NCBI RefSeq assembly: GCF_007431345.1
Contig: NZ_CP041730.1
Span: 1,550,001-1,614,000 of the forward strand
Reading direction: 5' to 3'
Source of the DNA: Chitinimonas arctica
Lineage (GTDB): Bacteria; Pseudomonadota; Gammaproteobacteria; Burkholderiales; Chitinimonadaceae
DNA: 64,000 nt
The notes under the pieces are model-generated. The model was not told where the DNA came from. It saw nothing but the letters and a program-made list of their open reading frames with translations, and made no database searches. Positions within the stretch are counted from its first letter, which is position 1, and every line of letters begins with the position of its first letter. Of the stretch, positions 1-8,871 are shown one piece after another. Position numbers and translations under genes: made by a program.

Positions 1-69
1 GGCCCAGCCCAGCGCCAGCAGCGCAGCCAAGACCAGCACGGCCAAGCCGGGGCGCCACCAGGATTTCAT
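1..69 (-). CDS. N-terminus of an unidentified membrane or secreted protein (partial)
   Basis: Only the first 23 codons are inside the window; the rest lies beyond position 1. The start ATG (69-67) overlaps the TGA of the Nudix/ThiE gene as ATGA, so it is probably translationally coupled as the last visible gene of the argJ operon. The residues begin MKSWWRPGLAVLVLAALLAL, a basic start followed by a hydrophobic stretch typical of a signal peptide or membrane anchor. No function can be assigned from this fragment. Confidence 0.6.
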   Translation of the reverse strand, partial: MKSWWRPGLAVLVLAALLALGWA

Positions 70-1007
70 TGCCAGGCCGCGCGCAGCATCACCACGCCTT
101 GTGCGCCGGCCAGGCGGGCATCGTCCAGATCGGCGCTGGTCAGCCCGCCTACGCCGTAAACCGGGAACGGCCAGCCCTGCTCCACCAAAGCCTGGAAACC
201 CGCCCAACCCAAGACCGGGCCACCAGGGTGGCTGAGCGAGGGCTTGACACTGCCCAGAACGGCATAATCCAGCCCAAGCCTGGCCGCCTGCGCCAGTTCG
301 GCTGCGTTGTGGACGGAGGCGCCACACCAGCCCTCGGGGCGCGCTTCGGCCTTCAGCAGCTCGCGGGCGGGCAGATGAACACCATCGGCTTCAAGCTCCC
401 GCAGCAGCTCCGGCCTGCCATGCAGCAGCAAATTTCCACCGCTCGCGCGTACCAGCGCCAAAGCCTTGCCGGCGAGTGCGGCATAGTCCCGCTCATCCAG
501 CTGCGGCTCGCGCAGTACCAGCCAACGCATGCCCTCGCGTAGCTGGGTGGCCAGACTTTCCAGCCAGGCTGCCTCGCCCATTTCGGCCACATTGGAAAAA
601 GCCAGCGTGGCAGGCAACTGCAGACCGCGCAATATCGGGGTATTGGCCGGCAGCACCGGCTCAACGCTCAAGGCGCCTGCGGTCTGCCAGGCAAATTGCT
701 GGCCTTCGTGCGGATGCGGCTCACCCTGCCAGTCGGTCACCTTGAAGAAGTACAGCCGCACGGTGGCATGGGGATAAGTGAATTCCTGCACCAGCCAGGG
801 CTGGGCAGCCCGCACCTCGATGCCCAACTCCTCTTGCAACTCGCGGCAGAGGGCTTGCAGCGGCGTTTCACCGGCTTCCAGCTTGCCGCCGGGGAATTCC
901 CACCAGCCGGCATAGGGCTTGCCGGCCGGGCGCGAGCCCAATAGAAAACGGCCATCCGGCTGGATCAGGATGCCGGCGGCGACATGGGTAATCTTGATTG
1001 TGCTCAT
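66..1007 (-). CDS. Nudix hydrolase / thiamine-phosphate-synthase-like fusion protein
   Basis: The protein has 313 residues in two domains. Residues about 5-130 form a MutT-type Nudix domain with the box from Gly40 to Ile63 (GGKLEAGETP ... REL..EELGI) that binds Mg2+ and hydrolyses nucleoside diphosphate derivatives; MutT removes 8-oxo-dGTP from the pool. Residues about 140-313 resemble ThiE/TenI barrels, with the phosphate-loop-like segment LGSVKPSLSHPGG. This Nudix-ThiE fusion is a known proteobacterial architecture, but what the ThiE-like half does is not settled. It overlaps the upstream ATPase gene and the downstream partial gene by ATGA, so it belongs to a tight operon behind argJ. Sanitising oxidised nucleotides is the likely role of the first domain. 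Confidence 0.88.
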   Translation of the reverse strand: MSTIKITHVAAGILIQPDGRFLLGSRPAGKPYAGWWEFPGGKLEAGETPLQALCRELQEELGIEVRAAQPWLVQEFTYPHATVRLYFFKVTDWQGEPHPHEGQQFAWQTAGALSVEPVLPANTPILRGLQLPATLAFSNVAEMGEAAWLESLATQLREGMRWLVLREPQLDERDYAALAGKALALVRASGGNLLLHGRPELLRELEADGVHLPARELLKAEARPEGWCGASVHNAAELAQAARLGLDYAVLGSVKPSLSHPGGPVLGWAGFQALVEQGWPFPVYGVGGLTSADLDDARLAGAQGVVMLRAAWQ

Positions 1008-1879
1008 GGTTGCTTTTGAATGGTTTCGCCTTCGCGTCCCGCCCTATCCCGTGCGAACTGCCAGGCCACCCGGCCGGAGCGCGAGCCGCGCCCCAATGCC
1101 CAATTGAGGGCCTCGCGCGCCATGGTCTCGCTCCAATCGGCGACACCGAATTCAAGCAGCCAATGGCGTACCGCGGCCAGGTACTCGTCCTGGCTGAAAG
1201 GATAGAAGCTCAGCCACAAGCCGAAACGTTCGGACAGGCTGATCTTTTCCTCCACCACGTCGGCCGGATGAATCTCGCCATCCACATGGCGGGTTTGGCT
1301 GTTTTCGTCGAAATACTCGGGCAGCAGATGGCGCCGATTGGAGGTGGCATAGATCAGGATATTGCTGCTGGTGGCGGCGATGGAGCCATCCAGCACGGAT
1401 TTGAGCGCCTTGTAGCCGCCCTCGCCTTCCTCGAAGCTGAGGTCGTCGCAAAACACGATGAACTTCTCCGGCCGGGGCGCCAGGATCGCGACGATATCGG
1501 CCAGGTCGGCCAGCTCGTCCTTCTCCACTTCCACCAGCCGCAGGCCGGCATCGGCGTATTCGTTCAGTACCGCCTTGACCAGCGAGGACTTGCCGGTCCC
1601 GCGCGCGCCGGTCAGCAGCATATTGTTGGCCGGCCGGCCCGCGACGAACTGATTGGTATTGCGCACCAACTCGTGCTTTTGCGCTTCGACATTCTGCAGA
1701 TCGCGCAAGCGGATGCCATGTGGATGGCGTACCGGCTCCAGCCAGCCGACCGCGCTGCCCAGCACGGTCTTCCGGCGCCAGCGATAGGCGCTGGCCGACC
1801 AGTCCATGACGTTCGCCGCCGGCGGCAGGATGGCCTCCAGGCGGTCCAGCAAACCCATTGCGCGGTCGATCAAATGCAT
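1004..1879 (-). CDS. DUF815-family AAA ATPase
   Basis: The 291-residue protein carries a Walker A motif GARGTGKSS (about residues 91-99) and a Walker B region FIVFCDDLSF followed by a sensor-1-like IYATSNRRHL, all typical of the DUF815 AAA+ family. Members are predicted soluble ATPases; no substrate is firmly established. It lies 9 bp after argJ and overlaps the Nudix/ThiE start by ATGA. The order argJ - ATPase - Nudix recurs in betaproteobacteria as far as I recall, which supports co-transcription but not a role in arginine synthesis. The ATG at 1879 is used; no better start is visible. Confidence 0.85.
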   Translation of the reverse strand: MHLIDRAMGLLDRLEAILPPAANVMDWSASAYRWRRKTVLGSAVGWLEPVRHPHGIRLRDLQNVEAQKHELVRNTNQFVAGRPANNMLLTGARGTGKSSLVKAVLNEYADAGLRLVEVEKDELADLADIVAILAPRPEKFIVFCDDLSFEEGEGGYKALKSVLDGSIAATSSNILIYATSNRRHLLPEYFDENSQTRHVDGEIHPADVVEEKISLSERFGLWLSFYPFSQDEYLAAVRHWLLEFGVADWSETMAREALNWALGRGSRSGRVAWQFARDRAGREGETIQKQP

Positions 1880-1888
1880 GCCGGCATC

Positions 1889-3112
1889 CTAGCTGCGGTA
1901 ATCCGCGTTGATCTTCACATAGTCGTAGGAAAAGTCGCAGGTCCATACCGTGGCGGACACCGGTCCGCGGTTGAGCAACACCCGGATCAGGATTTCCGAC
2001 TTATTCATCACGCGCTGGCCGTCCTCTTCGCGATAAGCCGGGTTGCGGCCGCCCTGGCAGGCCACCAGCACGTCGTCGAGATAGAGATCGAGCTTGTCCA
2101 CATCCAGGTCGTCGATGCCGGCATAGCCGATCGCGGCCAGGATACGGCCCAGATTGGGATCGCTGGCGAAGAACGCGGTCTTGACCAGCGGCGAGCGGCC
2201 GATGGCGTAGCCGACCGCCTTGCATTCGCTCTCGTCCAGCCCGCCTTCCACCTGTACGGTCATGAACTTGGTGGCGCCTTCGCCATCGCGGACGATGGCC
2301 TGGGCCAAGGTCTGCGCCACCTCGGTGACCGCATCGCGCAAGGCGAGGTAGTCGGCACTGTCGGCGTCCAGGATGGCCGGTCCGGTCTGGCCGGTGGCGA
2401 TCAACATAAAGCTATCGTTGGTCGAAGTATCGCCGTCAATGGTGATGCAGTTGAAGGAACGGTCGGCCGCGTGCTTGACGATGGCCTGCAGCAAGGGCTG
2501 CGCCACATCCGCGTCGGTGGCGACATAACCCAGCATGGTGGCCATATTCGGATGGATCATGCCGGCGCCCTTGGCGATGCCGGTCACGGTCAGCGTGGCG
2601 CCGCCGATTTGCAGCTGCTTGCTGGCAGCCTTGGCCACCACATCGGTGGTCATGATCGCTTCGGCGGCCTGCGCCCAGTTGGCCGGCGCCAGGTCGGCGA
2701 TGGCAGCGGGCAGCGCGGCGACGATCTTGTCGGCCGGCAGCGGTTCCAGGATCACCCCGGTGGAGAACGGCAGGATCTGGTCACGTTCGCAATCGAGCAG
2801 CCCGGCCAAGGCCTCGCATACCTGCAAGGCACGGGCACGGCCATCCAGGCCGGTACCGGCATTGGCATTGCCGGTATTGACCACCAGGGCGCGCGGCGCG
2901 GCGTGGCGCAAATGCTCGCGGCACAACTGGACCGGCGCGGCGCAAAAGCGATTGCGGGTAAACACGCCGGCCACCTTTGCCTGGTCCGCCAGGCGCATCA
3001 CCAGGACGTCCTTGCGGCCGGGCTTTTTTATCCCTGCCGAACCGATTCCCAGGGTCAGGCCAGGCACGGCATGCAGGGAGGCGGGGTCGGGGGCGGACAG
3101 ATTGACGGGCAT
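1889..3112 (-). CDS. argJ: Bifunctional glutamate N-acetyltransferase / N-acetylglutamate synthase ArgJ
   Basis: ArgJ transfers acetyl from N-acetylornithine to glutamate in the cyclic arginine pathway, and bifunctional forms also use acetyl-CoA. The 407-residue protein shows the autocleavage motif KGAGMIHPNMATML; by family knowledge the chain splits between Ala191 and Thr192, making Thr192 the nucleophile of the beta subunit. The frame is open 21 codons further upstream, but the ATG at 3112 is preceded by AGAAGGA eight bases away and gives the usual length. It heads the minus-strand operon with the ATPase and Nudix genes. The 170 bp before pepP must hold its promoter. Confidence 0.96.
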   Translation of the reverse strand: MPVNLSAPDPASLHAVPGLTLGIGSAGIKKPGRKDVLVMRLADQAKVAGVFTRNRFCAAPVQLCREHLRHAAPRALVVNTGNANAGTGLDGRARALQVCEALAGLLDCERDQILPFSTGVILEPLPADKIVAALPAAIADLAPANWAQAAEAIMTTDVVAKAASKQLQIGGATLTVTGIAKGAGMIHPNMATMLGYVATDADVAQPLLQAIVKHAADRSFNCITIDGDTSTNDSFMLIATGQTGPAILDADSADYLALRDAVTEVAQTLAQAIVRDGEGATKFMTVQVEGGLDESECKAVGYAIGRSPLVKTAFFASDPNLGRILAAIGYAGIDDLDVDKLDLYLDDVLVACQGGRNPAYREEDGQRVMNKSEILIRVLLNRGPVSATVWTCDFSYDYVKINADYRS

Positions 3113-3282
3113 GGCGGCGATCCTTCTGGAAGCAAAATAAGGTGGGACGAAAGTCCGGCATTGTAACGCCGACACCCCTCGCCTTTAACGGTCATTGCAC
3201 GCGAGCTCTCGTCCGGCCGCCATCGGTGGGGCCTGCTGCCGTATCATGGCGGGCATCAGTCCAACCCCTAGCAAGGTCCACC

Positions 3283-4671
3283 ATGTTTGCACCCGCCACC
3301 TACGCCGCGCGCCGGGCCGCGCTTGCGCAAAAAGTCGGCTCCGGCCTGGTATTGCTGCTCGGCAATGCCGACAGCCCCATGAACTATGCCGACAATATCT
3401 ATCACTTCCGGCAGGATTCCAGCTTTCTGTACTTCTTCGGCCTGGATATGCCGAACCTGGCCGCGCTGATCGATATCGATGCCGACCGCGCCACGCTATT
3501 CGGCGACGATGGTGGATTGGACAGCATCATCTGGACCGGCCCGCTACCGACCTTGGCGGAACAGGCCGAAGCCGTCGCCGTCGCGGATACCCGCAGCCAT
3601 GCGCAGCTGGCCGAGCAATTGGCGGAAGCCGCTCGCAGTGGCCGGCAGATCCACTATCTGGCCCCCTACCGAGCCGAGCAGCGCATCTGGCTGGCGGAAC
3701 GGCTGGACCAAACGCTGGCCGCTATCGATGCCGGTGCTTCGACCGAGCTGACCCGTGCCGTGATCGACCTGCGCGCGGTCAAGAGCAGCGACGAAATCGC
3801 CCAGATGGAAAATGCCCTGGAGATTGCCTACCGGATGCATGTGCTGGCCATGGGCTCGGCCAGGCCGGGCGTGCGCGAACAGGAAATCGTCGGCCTGATG
3901 GAGGGCTTGGCCACCAGCCAGGGCCGTGCCCTGGCCTACCCCATCATCTTCAGCCGCGACGGTCATATCCTGCACAATCATGGACATGCCCATACGCTGA
4001 AGGCGGGCGACCTGGTGGTCAACGATGCCGGCGCGGAAAGCCCCTTGCACTATGCCAGCGATATCACCCGCACCATCCCGGTCGGCGGACGCTTCAATCC
4101 GCAACAGCGCATCGTCTATCAGGCGGTGCTGGATAGCCAACTGGCCGCCATTGCCGCCATGAAACCCGGCGTCCCCTACCGCGAGGTACACGATCTGGCA
4201 GCCCGCGTGCTGGTCGAGGGCGTGGCGGAATTGGCGCTGTTCAAGGGCCGCGCCGAAGACGTGGTGAATGGCGGCGCCTACGCGCTGCTGTTCCCGCACG
4301 GCCTGGGCCATCATATCGGCCTGGACGTGCACGATATGGAAGGCTTGGGCGAGAACGAGGTCGGCTATGGCGACGGGATCACCCGCAGCACCGACTTCGG
4401 CCGCCGCTCGCTGCGCTTGGGCCGCCCCCTGCGTGAAGGCTGGGTGGTCACGGTGGAACCGGGCGCCTATTTCATTCCTGCCCTGATAGATCGCTGGGCT
4501 GCCGAACAGCGGCATGCCCACCTGATCAATTACGCGGCCTTCGACGCCTGCCGCGATTTCGCCGGTATCCGCATCGAAGACGACGTACTGATCACCGCCG
4601 ACGGTGCCCGCGTCCTGGGCAAGCCGATTCCCAAGACAATCGCCGAAGTGGAAGCATTGGCCAGCGCGTAA
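3283..4671 (+). CDS. pepP: Xaa-Pro aminopeptidase (aminopeptidase P, M24B)
   Basis: This 462-residue metalloenzyme removes N-terminal residues that precede proline. The N-terminal AMP_N domain (about 1-170, with NYADNIYHFRQDSSFLYFFG) is followed by the M24 pita-bread domain. Five expected metal ligands are visible in order: Asp in VVNDAGAE, Asp in YASDITRT, His in GLGHHIGLDVHD, Glu in VTVEPGAYF and Glu in GIRIEDDVLIT. The frame extends upstream to 3142, but the ATG at 3283 has AAGGT upstream and starts the conserved domain. It is transcribed divergently from argJ. Length and motifs fit dimanganese PepP. Confidence 0.94.
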   Translation: MFAPATYAARRAALAQKVGSGLVLLLGNADSPMNYADNIYHFRQDSSFLYFFGLDMPNLAALIDIDADRATLFGDDGGLDSIIWTGPLPTLAEQAEAVAVADTRSHAQLAEQLAEAARSGRQIHYLAPYRAEQRIWLAERLDQTLAAIDAGASTELTRAVIDLRAVKSSDEIAQMENALEIAYRMHVLAMGSARPGVREQEIVGLMEGLATSQGRALAYPIIFSRDGHILHNHGHAHTLKAGDLVVNDAGAESPLHYASDITRTIPVGGRFNPQQRIVYQAVLDSQLAAIAAMKPGVPYREVHDLAARVLVEGVAELALFKGRAEDVVNGGAYALLFPHGLGHHIGLDVHDMEGLGENEVGYGDGITRSTDFGRRSLRLGRPLREGWVVTVEPGAYFIPALIDRWAAEQRHAHLINYAAFDACRDFAGIRIEDDVLITADGARVLGKPIPKTIAEVEALASA

Positions 4672-4953
4672 AGTATTCCCGCCCCCTCATGCCGACATGG
4701 TGGGGTGGGTCGTCGCATGGCAGGCGGTCCGCCTGTTTTACAAACCGCCCCCAACCGGTTTAAGCTTCGCGCTTGGTCGGCAGTTCACCCAGGCGTCGCC
4801 GTCTCGCAATGAGACACGCTAAACCTGCCAGGCAAAATAAGTAAGGCGCGCTACGCGCCGCTTGGCTCGAAACCTCTGTGCCAAGCCATAAGGGCGACCA
4901 ATGGCGTATCCGCGTTCGCAAGACCGGATAGGCACGACGACAAGGAATCGACC

Positions 4954-5502
4954 ATGTCTCGTCCCGTATTTCCGTTTTATGCCCCCGATATTTCCAGCCT
5001 GGCCCGTTCGCTGCACCGGCAATGGTCCGAACAGAGCCATCCGCCCGGCCATGTGCAGTTGCTCAATATGTTGGCGCAAGCGGTGGGCTATCAAAATTTC
5101 CAGCACTTCCGCAGCGAAGCCGAAGCAACGCCTCTGCCCACGGAAACGACTACCGAAGTTGCCCCTGCCGCCACGCCGGCGGCACCCTCTCGCCTATTGC
5201 GCCATTTCGATGCGCAAGGGCGATTGATACGCTGGCCAGGCAAATTCTCGGAACAACAGCCCTGCCTCTGGACCATCTGGGCCCGCATTCCGGCCCGCCG
5301 GGAAATGAGCGAGCGGGAAGTGAACGAGTTCATCAAACCGGCCCAGACACTCGAGGACCATGTACTGCTGCGTCGGGAGCTGGTGAACTACAAGCTGCTG
5401 GAACGTACGGTGGATGGCCGTGTGTATCGCCGCCGCGAACAAGCGGTCCCGGCCGAATGGGTGGATTTGCTGCATGAAGTAATGCGACGGGCCAAGGCAT
5501 GA
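4954..5502 (+). CDS. DUF2087 domain protein
   Basis: The protein is 182 residues. Residues 1-60 include LLNMLAQAVGYQNFQHF, resembling the short helical segment seen at the N-terminus of some glyoxalase-related and DUF2087 proteins. A proline/threonine-rich linker (about 60-80) follows. Residues 85-170 match DUF2087: a DAQGRLIRWPGK start, then MSEREVNEFIK, LLRRELVNYKLLERT and DGRVYRR, a winged-helix-like pattern common in small transcription-associated proteins. It stands alone between pepP and an exonuclease, with AAGGAATC before the ATG. The target of any regulation is unknown. Confidence 0.82.
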   Translation: MSRPVFPFYAPDISSLARSLHRQWSEQSHPPGHVQLLNMLAQAVGYQNFQHFRSEAEATPLPTETTTEVAPAATPAAPSRLLRHFDAQGRLIRWPGKFSEQQPCLWTIWARIPARREMSEREVNEFIKPAQTLEDHVLLRRELVNYKLLERTVDGRVYRRREQAVPAEWVDLLHEVMRRAKA

Positions 5503-5568
5503 AGCCCGACCTGCCCCGCTGTTAACGATGCCGCTATCCGTGTTGGACAGAAGTTGAAACCAAACGCT

Positions 5569-5599
5569 CGTTCGCCGGTCGGAAGCAGGCCGGCGAACG
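5569..5599 (+). terminator. Hairpin after the DUF2087 gene
   Basis: Ten-base arms CGTTCGCCGG and CCGGCGAACG enclose an 11-base loop, 67 bp after the DUF2087 stop. The following CGGCTTTATT has only a short T run, so this is a weak or factor-assisted terminator candidate. Confidence 0.45.
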
Positions 5600-5652
5600 C
5601 GGCTTTATTGGTGTGGTCGGAAATACTCGAATAACAAGAAAGAAGAAGAAAA

Positions 5653-6204
5653 ATGAATGAAATCTATATCAGTACCGATGTTGAAACCGATGGCCCCATC
5701 CCAGGCCCGCATTCGATGTTGAGCCTTGGTTCGGCGGCGTACACGGCGGACAAGCAGCTTGTCGCCACCTTCAGCGCCAACCTGGAAACACTCCCCGGCG
5801 CCGAGCCCCACCCGAAGACCGCCGAGTGGTGGGCCACCCAGCCCGAGGCTTGGGCTGCATGCCGGAAGAACCTCGAAGCACCCGATGCCGCGATGACGCG
5901 TTACGCCAGCTGGGTTCGATCGCTGGGCGGGAAACCTGTGTTTGTCGCCTACCCGGCGGGTTTCGACTTCCTGTTCGTGTATTGGTACCTGATCCGCTTC
6001 ACCGGAGACAGTCCGTTCAGCCATTCGGCGCTCGATATGAAAACCTTCGCCATGGCCTTGCTGAAGACCGACTACCGGGAGAGTACCAAGCGGAATATGC
6101 CTAAGCGCTGGTTCGACAAGTTTCCCCACACGCACGTCGCGCTAGACGACGCAATCGAACAGGGGGCGCTGTTTTGCAACATGCTGAAAGAAAGCCGCGG
6201 CTAG
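5653..6204 (+). CDS. DEDDh-type 3'-5' exonuclease domain protein
   Basis: The 183-residue protein resembles the RNase T/DnaQ superfamily, in particular the Rv2179c-like exoribonuclease group. Asp9 and Glu11 in STDVETDG form the ExoI motif, Asp105 in PAGFDF the ExoII motif, and His161...Asp166 in HVALDD the ExoIII motif, so all DEDDh residues are present. Such enzymes cut RNA or DNA 3' ends with two metal ions. The Shine-Dalgarno is a purine stretch (AAGAAGAAG). Its stop overlaps the stop of the convergent acetyltransferase by CTAG. The natural substrate cannot be told from sequence. Confidence 0.87.
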   Translation: MNEIYISTDVETDGPIPGPHSMLSLGSAAYTADKQLVATFSANLETLPGAEPHPKTAEWWATQPEAWAACRKNLEAPDAAMTRYASWVRSLGGKPVFVAYPAGFDFLFVYWYLIRFTGDSPFSHSALDMKTFAMALLKTDYRESTKRNMPKRWFDKFPHTHVALDDAIEQGALFCNMLKESRG

Positions 6205-6767
6205 CACGAAGACCGCAAAGCCAGTTCATATAAAACATCGGGGCACTGTTCCATGTTTTCGCTACCGTCGGTGAAGGCAATGGCCTTGAAACCATGTCGC
6301 TCGTAAAAAGCGCGGGCCCGTACATTGGCCTGGAAAGTATAGAGCCGAATCGGTAATGGCAGCACTTGCAGTGCATGATCGAGCAACAGCGCACCGATAC
6401 CTTGCCCCACATGGCTTGGCGCCAAATAGAGCTGGTCGAGCCAACTCAGCTCGTCGGTGCATTCGATGGCAAGCACGCCAACAATTGCCGTACCGCTACA
6501 TGCAACGATGACCCCACCCGTGGGAATGAGCATCTCGCGCACCCATTGATAAACCTCGGCATCGGTATGAGGGCCGCAGGCATAGGGCAGAAAAGCTTTA
6601 CGCGACAACAGGAGCACTTCGGCGACTTGGGGCGCGTCTTTGCTTGTTGCCGGCCTTAATATGATTTCCGTGGTAATGGCATCTCGCTCCGGTGATCGGT
6701 ACGTTCGGATTAGCTGTAAGACTGGCTCCCTGGTTTCATGCGCACGTTCTCGTCGGTTTATCGGCAC
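6201..6767 (-). CDS. GNAT-family N-acetyltransferase
   Basis: The GNAT fold is recognisable: ILRPATSKDAPQVAEV for beta1-alpha1, LDQLYLAPSHVGQGIGALLL for beta4 and the acetyl-CoA pyrophosphate loop (Q-G-I-G), and NVRARAFYERHGFKAI for the terminal helix and strand. The frame opens with GTG at 6767, giving 188 residues, but conserved sequence begins only near residue 34; no clear ATG start is available, so the true N-terminus is uncertain. It is convergent with the exonuclease gene. The acceptor substrate is not predictable. Confidence 0.82.
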   Translation of the reverse strand: MPINRRERAHETREPVLQLIRTYRSPERDAITTEIILRPATSKDAPQVAEVLLLSRKAFLPYACGPHTDAEVYQWVREMLIPTGGVIVACSGTAIVGVLAIECTDELSWLDQLYLAPSHVGQGIGALLLDHALQVLPLPIRLYTFQANVRARAFYERHGFKAIAFTDGSENMEQCPDVLYELALRSSC

Positions 6768-7048
6768 GTTATCGGCATGCCCCGCTCACCTGAGATGCCG
6801 ATATCGAGCGCGTATTGTGCCGACAAACTTCAAGCCAGTACCTGCAATCAGTCAGTACATTGCCAAGTATTCAATGCTGGATCGAAAGGCACCATCGAAA
6901 CTGGGGCGCATACCTGCCCGTGTAGCCATCGCATCGACGCCCTCCATACCGTTCGTCCCCAAAATCGAACACCAGGAAATATATTGCCTACCGCCTACCT
7001 ATAGTGCTGAGACAACGTGCGCTAAGCGCTGGCACTAGGGGGAAGACA

Positions 7049-7783
7049 ATGAATTCAACACTGCTGAACCGCACCCTGGCATGGTCCACCTTGATCGGCG
7101 CGATATTGGCGGGACCGGCGCAAGCCGCCACTTTCGTGCAGCTGAGCGGTACGACCATAGATTTCTTCTACGACCAGGACTACTGGGGGGTAGGCAATGC
7201 CTCGGTGCTGGGCGATAGCATTTCCTTCGATGTCGAAGATTTCAGCACCACCGCGAGAGTGCGCAATAGCACCGGCAGCGCCTCCAGCACCTTGCAGGAC
7301 AGCACCTTTCCCGGCCTGGTGGCTGTCGCCAAGACCGGCTATCTGCTGACCGGCGAATTGGCGGCCTTGGTAGGTGGCACCTATACCCTGCCCGCCCAGG
7401 GCGGCTTCGGCCAGATCCAGAATTACTACGACCTGCACAGCGGCACCTTCAGCGGCGGAAGCTTTATCAGCAGTGGCCTGGTGGGCTACGGCTATTCCTA
7501 CGCCCTCCAAAATTCCGATGGCGTGGCACCCAGTTCGGGCAGCTTCCTGCCCTCCTCCAATGCCTTTTATACCGGCACCGGCACCCAGCACACGGTTGGG
7601 CTGGCCACCACCTTGTCGTCCTGGAGCAATCAGCTGGGTACCGGCAGCAGCACCGCCAACCTGCAGTTGGCTACCTATACCTTCGGCATCACGCCGGCGC
7701 CGATCCCGGAACCCAGCCAGCTGGCGATGCTACTGGCCGGCCTGGGCTTGGTGGCCCTGGCGCGGCGGCGGCGCGAACGATAG
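7049..7783 (+). CDS. PEP-CTERM sorting domain protein (secreted)
   Basis: The 244-residue protein has an N-terminal signal peptide (cleavage near PAQA-ATF, about residue 26) and a C-terminal PEP-CTERM signal: IPEPSQLAMLLAGLGLVAL followed by RRRRER. By family knowledge, exosortase EpsH/XrtA cleaves such tails while the protein is exported, often linked with exopolysaccharide. The central region is rich in Ser, Gly, Thr and aromatic residues and has no recognised enzyme motif. GGGGGAAG precedes the ATG by five bases. No exosortase or polysaccharide locus is in the window, so the sorting machinery must be elsewhere. Confidence 0.88.
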   Translation: MNSTLLNRTLAWSTLIGAILAGPAQAATFVQLSGTTIDFFYDQDYWGVGNASVLGDSISFDVEDFSTTARVRNSTGSASSTLQDSTFPGLVAVAKTGYLLTGELAALVGGTYTLPAQGGFGQIQNYYDLHSGTFSGGSFISSGLVGYGYSYALQNSDGVAPSSGSFLPSSNAFYTGTGTQHTVGLATTLSSWSNQLGTGSSTANLQLATYTFGITPAPIPEPSQLAMLLAGLGLVALARRRRER

Positions 7784-7789
7784 CCAGCG

Positions 7790-8824
7790 TCAAACCAACT
7801 GCAATAGCTTCCTCACCGGCGTTGGAATACCCGCTTGCAATGCGTCGCTGCGGGTAAACCAGGCGTGATCGTCTTCGGCTACCCGCGCGTCCATTTCCAG
7901 CACATCCAAAACCAGGGGACTGATGGTGAGGCGGAAATGGGTGAAGGTATGCACCAGCTCCGGCAGGGCTTCGGCCAGTTCGACCCTTAAGCCCAATCTA
8001 TCCTGGCAATAAGCGATACCGGCATCGATGGCAGCAGTCTCGGGCAAGCTCCACAAGCCGCCCCAGATGCCGGTGGGTGGGCGCTTCTGCAATAGCCAAC
8101 GCCCCTGATGCCGCAGCAGCAGCATATAAGTCTCGCGCTCGGGCACGCTCTTTTTCGGCTTACGCGCCGGTAATTCCGCAGTGCAGTCTTCCAGCCTTGC
8201 GCGGCAATCGCCGCGCAAGGGGCATGGCTGGCATTGCGGCTTGCTGCGGGTACACAGGGTCGCGCCCAGGTCCATCATGCCCTGGGTAAAGGCGGGCATA
8301 TCGGTCTCACTGACGGGCAGCAACGATTCGGCCAATGCCCACAGTTGCTTTTCCACTGCCTTTTCACCCGGAAAACCGGCTATGCCGGCCCAGCGGCTCA
8401 GTACCCGTTTGACGTTGCCGTCGAGAATGGCGACGCGCTCGCCATAGCAAAAGCCGGCAACAGCGGCCGAGGTAGAGCGGCCGATGCCGGGCAGGGTCTC
8501 CAACAGTTGCGCACTGCGGGGGAAAACACCGCCGAAGTAAGTCATCACCTTCTGCGCCGCCGCATGCAGATTGCGGGCGCGACTGTAATAGCCCAGCCCG
8601 GCCCAGTGCGCGAGCACCTCGTCCAATGGGGCGGCGGCCAGCGTCGCCACGTCGGGGAAAGTCGTGACGAAGCGCTGGTAATAGGGGATGACGGTGCCTA
8701 CCTGGGTCTGCTGCAACATGACTTCCGATAGCCAGACCCGATAAGGGTCGGCCACCTGCCAAGGCAGGTCATGGCGGCCATGCAGGCGTTGCCAGCGGGT
8801 AAGGCGATCGGCGAAATCGGACAT
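7790..8824 (-). CDS. mutY: A/G-specific adenine glycosylase MutY
   Basis: MutY removes adenine mispaired with 8-oxoguanine. The 344-residue protein has Glu34 in SEVMLQQTQ, a helix-hairpin-helix LPGIGRSTSAAV (about 111-122), catalytic Asp135 in ILDGNVKRVL, and a [4Fe-4S] cluster motif C-x6-C-x2-C-x5-C (about 189-206). A C-terminal Nudix-like NUDIX_4 domain from about 225 recognises 8-oxoG. It works in the same GO repair pathway as the Nudix domain encoded at 66-1007, though the genes are 7 kb apart. It converges on the PEP-CTERM gene with a 6 bp gap. Confidence 0.96.
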   Translation of the reverse strand: MSDFADRLTRWQRLHGRHDLPWQVADPYRVWLSEVMLQQTQVGTVIPYYQRFVTTFPDVATLAAAPLDEVLAHWAGLGYYSRARNLHAAAQKVMTYFGGVFPRSAQLLETLPGIGRSTSAAVAGFCYGERVAILDGNVKRVLSRWAGIAGFPGEKAVEKQLWALAESLLPVSETDMPAFTQGMMDLGATLCTRSKPQCQPCPLRGDCRARLEDCTAELPARKPKKSVPERETYMLLLRHQGRWLLQKRPPTGIWGGLWSLPETAAIDAGIAYCQDRLGLRVELAEALPELVHTFTHFRLTISPLVLDVLEMDARVAEDDHAWFTRSDALQAGIPTPVRKLLQLV

Positions 8825-8871
8825 GGAAAGCGGCTACGAATCGGGGAGCCGCGACCGTACAGGGCAATGCG

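Noticed and set aside
998..3166. Long open frame on the plus strand opposite argJ and the ATPase gene
   Set aside because: It is the antisense shadow of well-supported minus-strand genes in GC-rich DNA; no Shine-Dalgarno or domain supports it.
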